Assembly (NCBI RefSeq): GCF_004799685.1
Contig: NZ_CP031311.1
Span: 310,001-374,000 of the forward strand
DNA: 64,000 bases
Reading direction: 5' to 3'
Origin: Halobellus limi
Lineage (GTDB): Archaea; Halobacteriota; Halobacteria; Halobacteriales; Haloferacaceae
This document shows, one piece after another, positions 52,674 through 61,312 of the stretch. Numbering within the stretch: the first letter of the stretch is position 1; each line of letters begins with the position of its first letter. The translations under genes were made by a program, and so were the position numbers. The notes beneath the pieces were generated by a model. It ran no database searches and was not told the origin of the DNA. It saw only the letters and a program-made list of their open reading frames with translations.

Positions 52674-52899
52674 CGAACCCCACCTCCTCGGGGTCCACGT
52701 TCATCCCCCGGTCCCACGCCCCGCGGGCGAACAACGCGAACGCGACCGAGGCGAGCCCCATCCAGCCGATGTGCCACCAGAGCCACACCGGGAGCCCGAG
52801 CCACGTCGCCGCGTTCCCCCAGAGGAACCACGGGATTGCGAACGCGACGAGCACTACGAAGACGCCGATCCACAGATAATCCGTCTTCCGTCGTCTCAT
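52666..52899 (-). CDS. DUF3311 small membrane partner of the symporter
   Basis: 77 aa, two helices ('YLWIGVFVVLVAFAIPWFLW', 'VWLWWHIGWMGLASVAFALF') with the DUF3311 pattern of tryptophans. The start at 52899 (MRRRKTDY) is favoured over 52923, because the TATA AATATTTAC (about 52927-52936) lies upstream of both and predicts transcription start near 52905. Upstream gene of a symporter operon. Confidence 0.87.
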   Translation of the reverse strand: MRRRKTDYLWIGVFVVLVAFAIPWFLWGNAATWLGLPVWLWWHIGWMGLASVAFALFARGAWDRGMNVDPEEVGFDG

Positions 52900-53206
52900 C
52901 GGAGCAGAGTAATTACTCGACATACGTAAATATTGCTCTTATGAGTTCATTAGCACACTACGAAGAATATTTTTCTTCGATAAGCCAGAACGGAGTCTCT
53001 CGGCATCTCACTCGCGCACGCGGAGATCTTACGTTCGGACGTCGACCGACGCGGTCCCGCGCCCCGCATCCGAGCGATCGGCGTCGATCGCCGCTGCTCC
53101 TCTCAGGTACGATAGATATTTGCCGCGAGCAGCCCATATATAAGCACGTCATCGGGTTTCCCATGACGCTCACATCACCATCACGCCCCTTCGGGGGTAT
53201 TCACCA
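52900..53206 (+). promoter_or_regulatory. intergenic region with dnaG leader and UUCG hairpin
   Basis: 307 nt without a supported gene. It holds the symporter TATA on the minus strand, and on the plus strand CATATATAAGC (about 53129-53139), which predicts a dnaG transcript start near 53160 and a leader of about 45 nt. The leader contains CCCC-TTCG-GGGG (53186-53197), a UUCG-type tetraloop ending nine bases before the ATG. An open frame from ATG 52941 has unlike codon use and is not called. Confidence 0.6.
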
Positions 53207-54907
53207 ATGGAAGACACCGAAAAATACCTCATCCACGCAGCGATCACCGCCGACGGCATCGTCGAACGGTCCGACGTCGTCGGGGCCATCTTCGGGCAGA
53301 CCGAAGGGCTCCTCGGCGACGACCTGGACCTCCGCGACCTCCAGCAGTCGTCGAAGGTCGGGCGCATCGACGTCGAAATCGACTCCCAGAACGGCCAGTC
53401 GTTCGGGACAGTCACCATCGCGAGCAGCCTCGACCGGGTCAAGACCGCGATCCTCGCCGCCTCCCTCGAGACGATCACCCGCGTCGGGCCCTGCCGGGCC
53501 ACCGTCGAGGTAACCGACATCGAAGACGTCCGGGAGGCGAAGCGGCGCGAGGTCGTCGAGCGGGCGAAGGAACTCCTCTCCGAATCGTTCGACGAGAGCG
53601 TGATCTCCTCGACGGAGATCTTAGAGGAGGTCAAAGAGAGCGTCCGCATCGAGGACATAAGCGAGTACGAGGGCCTCCCCGCCGGCCCCCACGTCGCGGA
53701 CTCCGACGCGGTGGTCGTCGTCGAGGGTCGGGCGGACGTCCTGACGCTTCTGAGCTACGGCATCAAGAACGCCATCGCCGTCGAGGGGACGAACGTCCCC
53801 GACGCCGTGGCCGATCTCACCGCCGAACGGACCACGACCGCCTTCTTCGACGGCGACCGCGGCGGCGAACTCATCCTCCGCGAACTCACCCAGGTGGGCG
53901 ACGTCGACTACGTCGCGTTCGCGCCGAAGGGGCGGTCCGTCGAGGACCTCGAACGCCACGAGGTCTTCGCCGCGCTCCGCGACAAGGAACCGATCGAGTC
54001 CTTCGAGATCGAGGGGACGGTCCCGAGCGGGGACGACGCGGAGCCGGCCGGAGAGGGTGACCAACCGGACCCTCTGCGGGGGTCGCCGACGACTGAGTCG
54101 GCGGCCCCGCGGTCCGACGGATCCGAATCGAAGCGCGCGAACGAACGCGATCCCGTCACGGATTCGGGGCTGACGCCGCCGAACGACGCCGGGGCGGTCG
54201 GAGAGTCGGACTCCGCGTCGCCCGAGTGTTCGACCGGAAGCGCCGCGGTCGGCGCGACCGACGTGATCGACGAACCGGCCGAAGACGACGGCACGTCGGA
54301 CGCGGCGCCCGAGGACGTCGGAACCGCGTCCGCCCGATCCGCCGGGTCGGACGTCGAGCGCGATCCCGACTCCGGAACCCCCGACACGGACGCAGGCGAC
54401 GTCGCGCCCGGGGATGCGACGGACGCCGCGTCTACGGGAGGCGCCGTTTCCGACGCTCCCGCGGGAGACACCGCTTCCGACGCGACGGCCTCTGAACGCG
54501 ACGACGACGAGGACGGCACGGAGGCGGACTCGGACGCCTCGGCCGAAACGGATGCCGAAGGGGAGGACGCGGCGGAGGCAGACGCCGCCGGCGACCGCCC
54601 GCGCTCGCTCAGAGACCACGTCCGCGAGGTCATCGACGGCGACACCGGGGCGATCCGTCTCCTCGACGACGAGTTCGGCACCCTCGAGGAGCGGCCGGCC
54701 GAGGACGCCTTCGACGCCCTCGCCGACGCCGACCCGGCGCCGTACGCCGCGGTCGTCGACGGTGAGTTCACGCAGCGGCTCCTCGACGTGGCGGCCCAGC
54801 GCGGGGTCGACCACGCCGTCGCGACGTCGACCGGCGAGTTCGTCAAGAAACCGGTCGGGACGCGGCTCCTGACGGCGGACCAGCTCGCGAACTCGGTCGC
54901 GAACTGA
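53207..54907 (+). CDS. dnaG: archaeal DnaG primase-like protein
   Basis: 566 aa, longer than most archaeal DnaG. The N-terminal domain (1-165) is the exosome-binding, primase-like part; the TOPRIM domain has '[17 protein letters not shown]' (Glu) and '[14 protein letters not shown]' (DxD). A very acidic linker of about 190 residues (275-465), rich in Ser, Asp, Glu and Gly, follows. The last 100 residues ('[20 protein letters not shown]', '[17 protein letters not shown]') form a conserved end domain. Archaeal DnaG joins the RNA exosome and can make short primers. The leader carries a UUCG hairpin. Confidence 0.96.
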   Translation: MEDTEKYLIHAAITADGIVERSDVVGAIFGQTEGLLGDDLDLRDLQQSSKVGRIDVEIDSQNGQSFGTVTIASSLDRVKTAILAASLETITRVGPCRATVEVTDIEDVREAKRREVVERAKELLSESFDESVISSTEILEEVKESVRIEDISEYEGLPAGPHVADSDAVVVVEGRADVLTLLSYGIKNAIAVEGTNVPDAVADLTAERTTTAFFDGDRGGELILRELTQVGDVDYVAFAPKGRSVEDLERHEVFAALRDKEPIESFEIEGTVPSGDDAEPAGEGDQPDPLRGSPTTESAAPRSDGSESKRANERDPVTDSGLTPPNDAGAVGESDSASPECSTGSAAVGATDVIDEPAEDDGTSDAAPEDVGTASARSAGSDVERDPDSGTPDTDAGDVAPGDATDAASTGGAVSDAPAGDTASDATASERDDDEDGTEADSDASAETDAEGEDAAEADAAGDRPRSLRDHVREVIDGDTGAIRLLDDEFGTLEERPAEDAFDALADADPAPYAAVVDGEFTQRLLDVAAQRGVDHAVATSTGEFVKKPVGTRLLTADQLANSVAN

Positions 54908-54908
54908 G

Positions 54909-55460
54909 TCATACGACGTCGTAGGCGTAGAAGACGGCGTCTCTCGACCCCTCCATCGATCCCTCCTCGTAGAACGCCGGCCGGTAGTCGATCCGCCGGA
55001 ACCCGACCGACTCGTACAGCGAGCGCGCGGGGTCGTTGTCGGCGGCGACGGCGAGCGTCACCCGCGTCCCCGGCTCCTGGCAGTCGATCGCTGCCCGGAG
55101 GAGCGCCCGTCCGCGGCCCTCTCTGCGGTGGGCGGGGTGGACGACGAGCTCCGCGAGGTGGACGTCGTCGCCGCCGATCAAGAGGACGTAGCCGACGGGC
55201 GTGCCGGCGGTCGCCGGACGGTTGCTGTCGACCGCCGGGCAGTCGCTGTCGATCGTCAAGTGATCGTTGTCGATCGTCGAGCGGTCGCTGTCGGTCGCGC
55301 CGGTGTCGGCCGCCGTCCCCGGATGCCCCTCGTCGGCGACGCTGACGAGACAGGTCCCGAGCGACGCGAACGAGGCGAGCAGTCGCGGTGAGGGCGCATC
55401 GAGGTGCGACTGGAGCGAAGCCAGTACCGGCGCGTCGGAGGGTCGTGCGCTTCGGATCAC
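54909..55460 (-). CDS. GNAT acetyltransferase with a 7-residue repeat insert
   Basis: 183 aa, RimI-like GNAT. 'IRSARPSDAPVLASLQSHL' begins the fold, 'AELVVHPAHRREGRGRALL' carries the acetyl-CoA loop (RREGRG), and 'ARSLYESVGFRRIDYR' is the final strand-helix. Between residues about 50 and 85 there are four seven-residue repeats (DSDRSTI, DNDHLTI, DSDCPAV, DSNRPAT). The stop overlaps the end of dnaG on the other strand by a few bases' margin only. Acceptor protein not known. Confidence 0.87.
   Translation of the reverse strand: MIRSARPSDAPVLASLQSHLDAPSPRLLASFASLGTCLVSVADEGHPGTAADTGATDSDRSTIDNDHLTIDSDCPAVDSNRPATAGTPVGYVLLIGGDDVHLAELVVHPAHRREGRGRALLRAAIDCQEPGTRVTLAVAADNDPARSLYESVGFRRIDYRPAFYEEGSMEGSRDAVFYAYDVV
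55209..55292 (-). repeat. four 21-nt repeats within the GNAT gene
   Basis: Four in-frame 21-nt units encode residues 57-84 of the GNAT protein. GTCGATCGTCGA-like cores (on the plus strand tcgatcgtcgagcggtcgct and relatives) make the repeats. They add an acidic loop between two strands, probably by slippage. Confidence 0.7.
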
Positions 55461-55476
55461 GACTGTATCGGGACCG

Positions 55477-56781
55477 TCACAGCAGCGCGAACACGGCGAG
55501 CGCGCTGACGACCGCGCCGACGAGGGTCGCGGCGAAGTTGACCGCCTCGTTGCCGAACGTCGCGCCCTCGACGGTCGCGCCCAGGAGGCTGTCGGCGTTC
55601 ATCCCGAGGAACCCGCCGAGCGCGACGACGGCCGCGCCGAGCGGCGTGACCCCGGGCAGGAGCGCGAGGGCGACGGCGCCGACGACGGCCGAGCCGATCA
55701 GTCCGAACACCTCGCCCTGCCAGGTGACTCCCCCGTCGGTGCCCGGCGGCACGGTCTCGAACGTCGTGATGAGCCGCGGGTCGTCGTACAGTCCGCCGAG
55801 TTCCGAGGAGAGCGTGTCGCTCAGCGCGGCCGCCATCGACCCGGCGAAGGCGTACTGAAAGAGGGTCCCGTCGACCGGGAACGACTGACTGGCGGCGAAG
55901 CAGATGACGCAGACCAGCGCGACGGCGGCGTTCCCGAGCACGTTCCCGGTCCCGCGGGCGCCCTCGTTCTCCTCGGCGATCCCGCGCTCGGTCTTCTCGT
56001 CGTATCGGTACTTCGTCGAGAGCGACCCGACGCCGAAGAAACTGATGAGCACGGCGAACCAGCCGACGCCGCCGAAGACGATCACGAGCAGGCCGAGGAG
56101 GACCCCCGAGAGCATCCCGGCGACCGAGGCCGCCCCGAGCGCGTAGGAGGCGATCCCCAGCGCGACCGTGACGGCGAGGCCGGCGACCACGTCGAGGGTC
56201 CCGACGGCGACCGCGAGCGCGTCGAACAGCCACAGCAGCATCCCCGTCGAGAGCATCACCAGCGGGTCGTCGCGCTCGAAGAGCATCTCCCTGAACAGCG
56301 CCGCGACGAGCGTGCCCGCGACCGCGAGGAAGGCAAAGCGCGGCAGGAGGACCGCCGTCGACGACAGCGACGCCACCGCGGCCTGCCCCGCGACGCCCGC
56401 GAGGCTCCCGCCGAGTCCGAACCCGGCCGCCCCGAGGAACGGGTTGTCCGTCGTCTCGGCGACGAGGCGCTTGCCGAGGTTGCCGTAGGCGAGGACCATC
56501 ACGGCGGCGACGAAAAGCGGCACGGGCAGGCCGATCTCGGTCGCGAGGATGGCGAGTCCGGCGGCCGCCAGCGCGAACCCGGCGAGCCCGTTCAGTCGGC
56601 CCTCGCGGCGGTCCGCCGGCCGGGCGAACAGCTCGAACAGCGGGCCGTCGGTGATCCCGAACGCGGCGGCGACCGCGACCGCGGCGAAGGGGGCGAACGC
56701 CGCCCGTCCGAGCACCGGCGCGGCCACCGCCAGGGTCCCCACCAGGGCGAACCCGCCCGCCCGCCGGAGCGTCGGTTGCAC
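55477..56781 (-). CDS. DUF92 membrane protein
   Basis: 434 aa from the GTG at 56781, about 24 nt after the TATA-like GGTTAAGTG (about 56803-56811); an ATG at 56829 is in frame but lies upstream of that TATA. About ten helices. 'AGSMAAALSDTLSSELG' and 'VPPGTDGGVTWQGEVFGLIG' are DUF92/TMEM19-like. In plants and cyanobacteria a related family phosphorylates phytol (VTE6), so an isoprenoid-lipid kinase role is possible, but not shown. Confidence 0.85.
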   Translation of the reverse strand: MQPTLRRAGGFALVGTLAVAAPVLGRAAFAPFAAVAVAAAFGITDGPLFELFARPADRREGRLNGLAGFALAAAGLAILATEIGLPVPLFVAAVMVLAYGNLGKRLVAETTDNPFLGAAGFGLGGSLAGVAGQAAVASLSSTAVLLPRFAFLAVAGTLVAALFREMLFERDDPLVMLSTGMLLWLFDALAVAVGTLDVVAGLAVTVALGIASYALGAASVAGMLSGVLLGLLVIVFGGVGWFAVLISFFGVGSLSTKYRYDEKTERGIAEENEGARGTGNVLGNAAVALVCVICFAASQSFPVDGTLFQYAFAGSMAAALSDTLSSELGGLYDDPRLITTFETVPPGTDGGVTWQGEVFGLIGSAVVGAVALALLPGVTPLGAAVVALGGFLGMNADSLLGATVEGATFGNEAVNFAATLVGAVVSALAVFALL

Positions 56782-56958
56782 GTCTCCGGATACCCCCGAC
56801 GCGCACTTAACCCTCCCGACATCCGGCATCGCCGTCCCCCGGCCTGCGGACCCGCCGACCCCGGACGGTGTCTCGCCCCCGCCGCGTCGGCCCCGCCGTT
56901 GCTGTCCCGAACGTGACCGTCTGCGCGACCGACGCTCTCGATGCTTCCGGCGCCGAGA

Positions 56959-57714
56959 TCACAGCGTCGACGTCACCTGCTCGGCGCTCGCGACCTCGGG
57001 GATGATCACCTCGTCCGCGCCGGCGCGGCGCGCGAGCGCCTCGTACATCCCGTCGCCGACGCGGACGACCAGTCGGACCGTCGGCGCGATCTGGCTCGCC
57101 CCCATCGCGATCTGGATGTTCGCGTTCGAGTCGTCGATCGCGCCGACGACCGTCGCCGCCCGTTTGACACCGGCGTCCCGCAGCACCTGCTCCCGTCGAG
57201 CGTCGCCCTGCACCGCGAGGATGTCGTCGTCGATCGCGCGCTGAAACTCCGCGTCCTGCTGTTCGATCACCACCACGTCCCGGCCCTCGTCTCGAAGCCG
57301 CCAGGCGACGGTCTTCCCGAACGTGCCGTAGCCGCAGATGATGATGTGGCCGTCCAACTCGTCGATCGTCCGTTCGATCTGCATCTCTCTGAACTCCGTC
57401 CGTATCCGTCCGCCGAAGGCGGCCGAGAACACCGTCTCACCGATCCAGAGGCCGGTGACGACGAGCCCCGACAGCACGACGACCGCGTACCCCTTCGTGA
57501 GCGTCTCGGCTCCCCCGTGCGCCTGGAAGTGCAACTCGATGCTCGTCGGGTCCAAGAGCCAGAAGAGCGCGTCGACGACGCCGACGCCGCCCAGCGAACT
57601 GAATCCCGCGACGCCGAGGACGACGACGGCCCCGAAGGCCGCGACCGGGCGGAGGAGCCGGCGCAGCAGCGGTCGCTGAACGACTGCCCGAATCGGTCCG
57701 GACGAACCGCTCAC
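56959..57714 (-). CDS. channel-like membrane protein with TrkA-N domain
   Basis: 251 aa. Two membrane helices (residues about 25-50 and 75-98) flank a pore-like loop 'ALFWLLDPTSIELHF', and a RCK/TrkA-N NAD-binding domain follows ('IIICGYGTFGKTVAWRL', GxGxxG; 'VVVIEQQD'). The loop lacks the TVGYG potassium filter; 'LDPT' and the Gly later recall CASTOR/POLLUX-like channels. So the ion is uncertain. The start at 57714 follows the TATA AATATAAAAATATG (minus, about 57746-57759). Confidence 0.85.
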   Translation of the reverse strand: MSGSSGPIRAVVQRPLLRRLLRPVAAFGAVVVLGVAGFSSLGGVGVVDALFWLLDPTSIELHFQAHGGAETLTKGYAVVVLSGLVVTGLWIGETVFSAAFGGRIRTEFREMQIERTIDELDGHIIICGYGTFGKTVAWRLRDEGRDVVVIEQQDAEFQRAIDDDILAVQGDARREQVLRDAGVKRAATVVGAIDDSNANIQIAMGASQIAPTVRLVVRVGDGMYEALARRAGADEVIIPEVASAEQVTSTL

Positions 57715-57937
57715 GGCTCTCCCCGGCCCGATGTCCGCCTTCGGATCATATTTTTATATTCCGGTGCTAGAAACGCATTGAGCCCCGTCATCGTATACCT
57801 ATCTCGTGGAGTGGAGTCTCTTCCAACACTTAATATCGCTTTCTATGACATAATTTAACATAATATTGTCTCGCTGAGGTGTTCGGCCCCTCCGCGAAAA
57901 CCGGAGGCATATATCGCCGTGGCTCGCAAAACCACCC
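57715..57937. promoter_or_regulatory. AT-rich divergent promoter region
   Basis: 223 nt with much lower GC than its surroundings. TATA boxes face both ways (AATATAAAAATATG for the channel-like gene; GGCATATATCGC at about 57906-57917 for the cis-prenyltransferase-like gene, 25 nt before its GTG). CATAAT is repeated in the run ending 57871 (cataatttaacataatatt). No gene is seen. Confidence 0.6.
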
Positions 57938-58546
57938 GTGGGACTGTACGACCGCTACCTCGCCCTCCGTCACCGGCTCCACGACGCCGACCCGCCCGCG
58001 CACGTCGCGGTCGTGATCACCGAGCGGGACCTGCTCGAACAGGGGGCCTACGGGACGCTCGCGGAGTTCCTCGGGTGGGCCTTCGAGTACGGCGCCGAGC
58101 GCGTCACCGTCTCGGTGAGCGTGCTCGACGAGGCCGTGGTGCCGACCCTGTCGCGAGAGCTTCGGAACGTCGAGTCGCCCCGCCCCGTCGCGGTCCGCGA
58201 ACCGGGCGACACCGAACGGGCCGACGCGCCCGTTCGGGTGAACATCGGGCTCGGCGGGAAGCGCGAGTTCGCCGCGGCGGTGCGCCGGATCGCCGAGTCC
58301 GTCGAATCGGGTGAACTCTCGCCCGACGAGGTCGACGCCGGCGAGATAGAAGAGCGGCTCGTCTTCGACGACGAGCCGGACCTGCTGATCAAGACCGGCG
58401 CCGAGCGCCTGTCTGACTTCCTCATCTGGCAGTCGGTCTACTCGGAACTGTACTTCACCGACGTCAACTGGCGGGACTTCCGGCGGCGGGACTACCTCCG
58501 CGCCGTGTTGGACTACCAGAACCGACAGCGGCGGTTCGGTCGGTGA
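57938..58546 (+). CDS. degenerate cis-prenyltransferase subunit (NgBR-like)
   Basis: 202 aa in the UppS/DHDDS superfamily, but the active-site motif is gone. '[11 protein letters not shown]' lines up with 'THVAIIQDGNR' of the catalytic neighbour, so the catalytic Asp is Thr28 and no D-G-N-R motif remains. Later motifs are kept: '[19 protein letters not shown]', '[18 protein letters not shown]' and '[15 protein letters not shown]'. The chain ends 'NRQRRFGR', carrying the R-x-G motif (R199-F-G201) needed in trans by eukaryotic NgBR. It likely pairs with the catalytic subunit at 58640-59581 to make polyprenyl diphosphates. Start GTG 57938 is leaderless. Confidence 0.88.
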   Translation: MGLYDRYLALRHRLHDADPPAHVAVVITERDLLEQGAYGTLAEFLGWAFEYGAERVTVSVSVLDEAVVPTLSRELRNVESPRPVAVREPGDTERADAPVRVNIGLGGKREFAAAVRRIAESVESGELSPDEVDAGEIEERLVFDDEPDLLIKTGAERLSDFLIWQSVYSELYFTDVNWRDFRRRDYLRAVLDYQNRQRRFGR

Positions 58547-58639
58547 TCGGCGCCGGCGGCGTCTCGCGAGACCAGTTGCCTCGCGGGGCGGACACGCTAC
58601 GGCGGTGCGAACTGTCGCCGGTCGTGGAACGGCGGCCGA

Positions 58640-59581
58640 TCAGTCCGCGCGCTCGCCCGCCTCCGCGCCGCGCTGGCGCTCCAGTTCCGCGGAGACCTCG
58701 CGAGCGCCCGCGGAGGGGAGTTGCGTCCGAAGCCGTCCGGCGACGGTCTTCGCGTCCGCGAGCTCGGTCTCGGCGACCGCCCGGAGGATGCCGACGGCGC
58801 GTTCGGTCCGGGACTGCTGCCAGGACTGCTCGCGGGCCTGGTAGGTGCGCAGACCGCGGAGGAAGTCCACCTTCGAGAACTCCGGCCAGTAGGGCGCACA
58901 GAAGTAGACGGCCGCCTCGTTGCCGTTGGCGTGCCACGGCAGGAAGTTCGAGGTCCGCTCGTCGCCGCCGGTCCGGATGATCAGGTCGACGTCCCGCGTC
59001 GTGTGCTCCGCCAGACGGTCCTCGACGGCGTCGGCGTCGACCTCGTCGGGCGAAAGCTCCCCGGCGGCGACCTCGTCCGCGACCGTCCTGGCCGCACCCA
59101 GCAGTTCGGACCGGCCGCCGTACGCCAGGGCGACGTTGAGTCGGAGCGAGTCGTACTCGGCCGTCCGCGACTCCGCGTAGTCGACGGCGTCGCGGACCCG
59201 CGCGGGCAGTCGCTCGACGTCGCCGATCGCGCCGATCCGGACGCCGTTCTCGTGGACGCGGTCGGCGTCGGCGAACTCGTAGAGCTTCGATTCCAGCAGG
59301 TCGAAGAGGGGTTCGAGCTCCTCGTCGGGACGGTCGAAGTTCTCCGTCGAGAAGGCATACAGCGTGAGTTCCTCGATCCCCAGCTCCTCACACCAGTCGA
59401 GGACGCGTTCCGTCGTCTTCGCGCCCTCGCGGTGTCCGTCGGGGGCGTCCGCGCCGCGCTCGCGGGCGTAGCGTCGGTTGCCGTCCTGGATGATCGCGAC
59501 GTGGGTGGGCGCGGCCTCCAGCTGTCGGCGGAGCATCCGCTCGTACGCGTCGGTGAAGCGTCGGCGGAGCCACTTCGGCAT
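58640..59581 (-). CDS. uppS: cis-prenyltransferase catalytic subunit (UppS-like)
   Basis: 313 aa. The catalytic P-loop motif 'HVAIIQDGNRRYARERG' has Asp33. 'LTLYAFSTENFDRP', 'LNVALAYGGRSELLGA' and 'LIIRTGGDERTSNFLPW' are family motifs, and Glu in 'NGNEAAVYF' matches the conserved Glu. The end differs: after 'WPEFSKVDFLRGLRTY' there is a 60-residue basic helical extension and no R-x-G motif. It should build long-chain polyprenyl (dolichol-type) diphosphates for glycan transfer. It faces the degenerate subunit, 93 nt stop to stop. Confidence 0.93.
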   Translation of the reverse strand: MPKWLRRRFTDAYERMLRRQLEAAPTHVAIIQDGNRRYARERGADAPDGHREGAKTTERVLDWCEELGIEELTLYAFSTENFDRPDEELEPLFDLLESKLYEFADADRVHENGVRIGAIGDVERLPARVRDAVDYAESRTAEYDSLRLNVALAYGGRSELLGAARTVADEVAAGELSPDEVDADAVEDRLAEHTTRDVDLIIRTGGDERTSNFLPWHANGNEAAVYFCAPYWPEFSKVDFLRGLRTYQAREQSWQQSRTERAVGILRAVAETELADAKTVAGRLRTQLPSAGAREVSAELERQRGAEAGERAD

Positions 59582-59781
59582 ACCTACCCGGACTCCGGCC
59601 TCGGATATGTGTCTTTTCGTTGTGACACGTTGACATTCGCGGTCACCCGGCGCCGCGGCGGGTGTCGGCTCGACCGCCGCTCCCGGCCCGGTCTCGGTGA
59701 CTCCGGTCCCGACGCGTCGGTTCGGTTCCGGACGCCCGCTGATGCGACACGGTTTTGCCACGTCCCGGAGAACCGACGGGT

Positions 59782-61164
59782 ATGATCGGGAGACAGTTCC
59801 TCCGCGAGAACCCGGAGACGGTTCGGGCGGCGCTGGAACAGAAGGGCGTCGAGGACGTCGATCTCGACCGCGTTCTCGCCGTCGACGAGGAGTGGCGAGA
59901 GCTCAAACAGCGCGGCGACGACCTGCGACACGAGCGCAACCAGATCTCCTCGAAGATCGGCGATCTGAAGGCCGAGGGCGACGACGAGGCCGCCGAGGAG
60001 GCGATCGAGCGCTCCCAGGAACTCAAGGCCGAACTCGAAGAGATCGAAGAGCGGGCCGACGAGTTGGAGGCCGAACTGGAGGCGGCGCTCTTAGAGATCC
60101 CGCAGATCCCCGACGACGACGTCCCGATCGGGGAGGACGAATCGGAGAACGTCGAACGCCGCCGCGAGGGCTTCGACGACCGCCGGACGCTCCCCGCGGA
60201 GGTCGTCCCCCACTACGACCTCGGCGAGGACCTCGAAATCCTGGATTTCGCCCGCGGCGCGAAGGTGACCGGCGGCGGGTTCTACTTCACGAAGGGCGAC
60301 GGCGCGCGCCTCGAACACGCCCTGATCCAGTTCATGATGGACGTCCACCGCGAACAGGGCTACGTGGACGTCTTCCCCCCGATCCCCGTCAACTCCCGAT
60401 CGATGGTCGGAACCGGCCAGTTCCCGAAGTTCACCGAGGACGCCTACCGCATCGGCGGCGCGAACGAGGAGCCCTGGGACGACGACGACCTGTGGCTCTG
60501 CCCGACCGCGGAGGTGCCGGTGACGAACATGTTCCGCGACGAGATCCTGCTGGACGACGACCTCCCGCTGAAGCTGCAAGCGTACACGCCGAACTTCCGC
60601 CGCGAGGCCGGCGAACACGGCACGGAGACCCGCGGCATCGTCCGCGTCCACCAGTTCAACAAGGTCGAGATGGTGAACTTCGTGCGCCCCGACGAGAGTG
60701 AAGCGCGCTTCGAGGGCCTCGTCGACGAGGCCGAGGAGGTCCTTCGACGACTCGAACTCCCCTACCGCATCCTGGAGATGTGCACCGGCGACCTCGGGTT
60801 CACCCAGCGAAAGAAGTACGACCTCGAGGTGTGGGCGCCGGCCGACGATATGGACGACGGCCCCGAGGAGGGCGGCCGCTGGCTCGAGGTCTCCTCGGTC
60901 TCGAACTTCGGCGCGTTCCAGGCGCGGCGCGCGGGCCTGCGCTACCGACCCGAGCGCCACGAGTCCGCCGACTACCTCCACACGCTGAACGGCTCCGGGC
61001 TCGCCATCCCTCGGGTGATGGTCGCGATCTTGGAGTACTACCAGAACGACGACGGCACGGTGACGGTTCCGGAGGCGCTCCGGCCGTACATGGGCGGAAC
61101 CGAGGTCATCGAGGGCCACGACCCGGTCGGCGAGTCCGCCGTCGGCGCCGGCAAGCGGGACTGA
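59782..61164 (+). CDS. serS: seryl-tRNA synthetase
   Basis: 460 aa, class II synthetase of the common (bacterial-type) SerRS. N-terminal antiparallel coiled coil (residues about 30-110) that grips tRNA-Ser, then motif 2 'TPNFRREAGEHGTETRGI' (FRxE) and motif 3 'LNGSGLAIPRVMVAILE' (GxGxxR). 'LWLCPTAEVPVTN' is the TxE serine-recognition loop. The ATG at 59782 (MIGRQFLREN) is the family start; an upstream ATG would add nine residues. Divergent from uppS. Confidence 0.97.
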   Translation: MIGRQFLRENPETVRAALEQKGVEDVDLDRVLAVDEEWRELKQRGDDLRHERNQISSKIGDLKAEGDDEAAEEAIERSQELKAELEEIEERADELEAELEAALLEIPQIPDDDVPIGEDESENVERRREGFDDRRTLPAEVVPHYDLGEDLEILDFARGAKVTGGGFYFTKGDGARLEHALIQFMMDVHREQGYVDVFPPIPVNSRSMVGTGQFPKFTEDAYRIGGANEEPWDDDDLWLCPTAEVPVTNMFRDEILLDDDLPLKLQAYTPNFRREAGEHGTETRGIVRVHQFNKVEMVNFVRPDESEARFEGLVDEAEEVLRRLELPYRILEMCTGDLGFTQRKKYDLEVWAPADDMDDGPEEGGRWLEVSSVSNFGAFQARRAGLRYRPERHESADYLHTLNGSGLAIPRVMVAILEYYQNDDGTVTVPEALRPYMGGTEVIEGHDPVGESAVGAGKRD

Positions 61165-61223
61165 TCGGCGCCCCCGCCGTCCGCGTCGCTCTCGATACGG
61201 TGTCGATAGGGAGCCGAAACGAC

Positions 61224-61262
61224 CCATTAAATCGGATAATCCGGCTAAATCGGGCTTAATCA
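61224..61262 (+). promoter_or_regulatory. AT-rich repeats upstream of the HalOD1 gene
   Basis: TAAATCGG occurs at 61228-61235 and 61246-61253 (18-nt spacing), with a TTAATCAG relative at 61257. CGGAT-a-ATCCG (61233-61243) is a perfect palindrome between them. This is 50-90 nt upstream of the start and may be regulator binding sites. Confidence 0.45.
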
Positions 61263-61312
61263 GTACCCCACTGTCGATCCGTTTCTTGTCCCGATAGCCG
61301 GTAGTGAGCGGT

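Noticed and set aside
52941-53200. Small open frame from ATG 52941 with AT-rich start
   Set aside because: Codon use changes midway, there is no family, and it covers the dnaG promoter; it runs out of frame into dnaG.
50985-53513. 842-codon plus-strand frame running through the symporter and into dnaG
   Set aside because: Opposes the clear YqcI, symporter and DUF3311 genes and shifts out of frame with dnaG.
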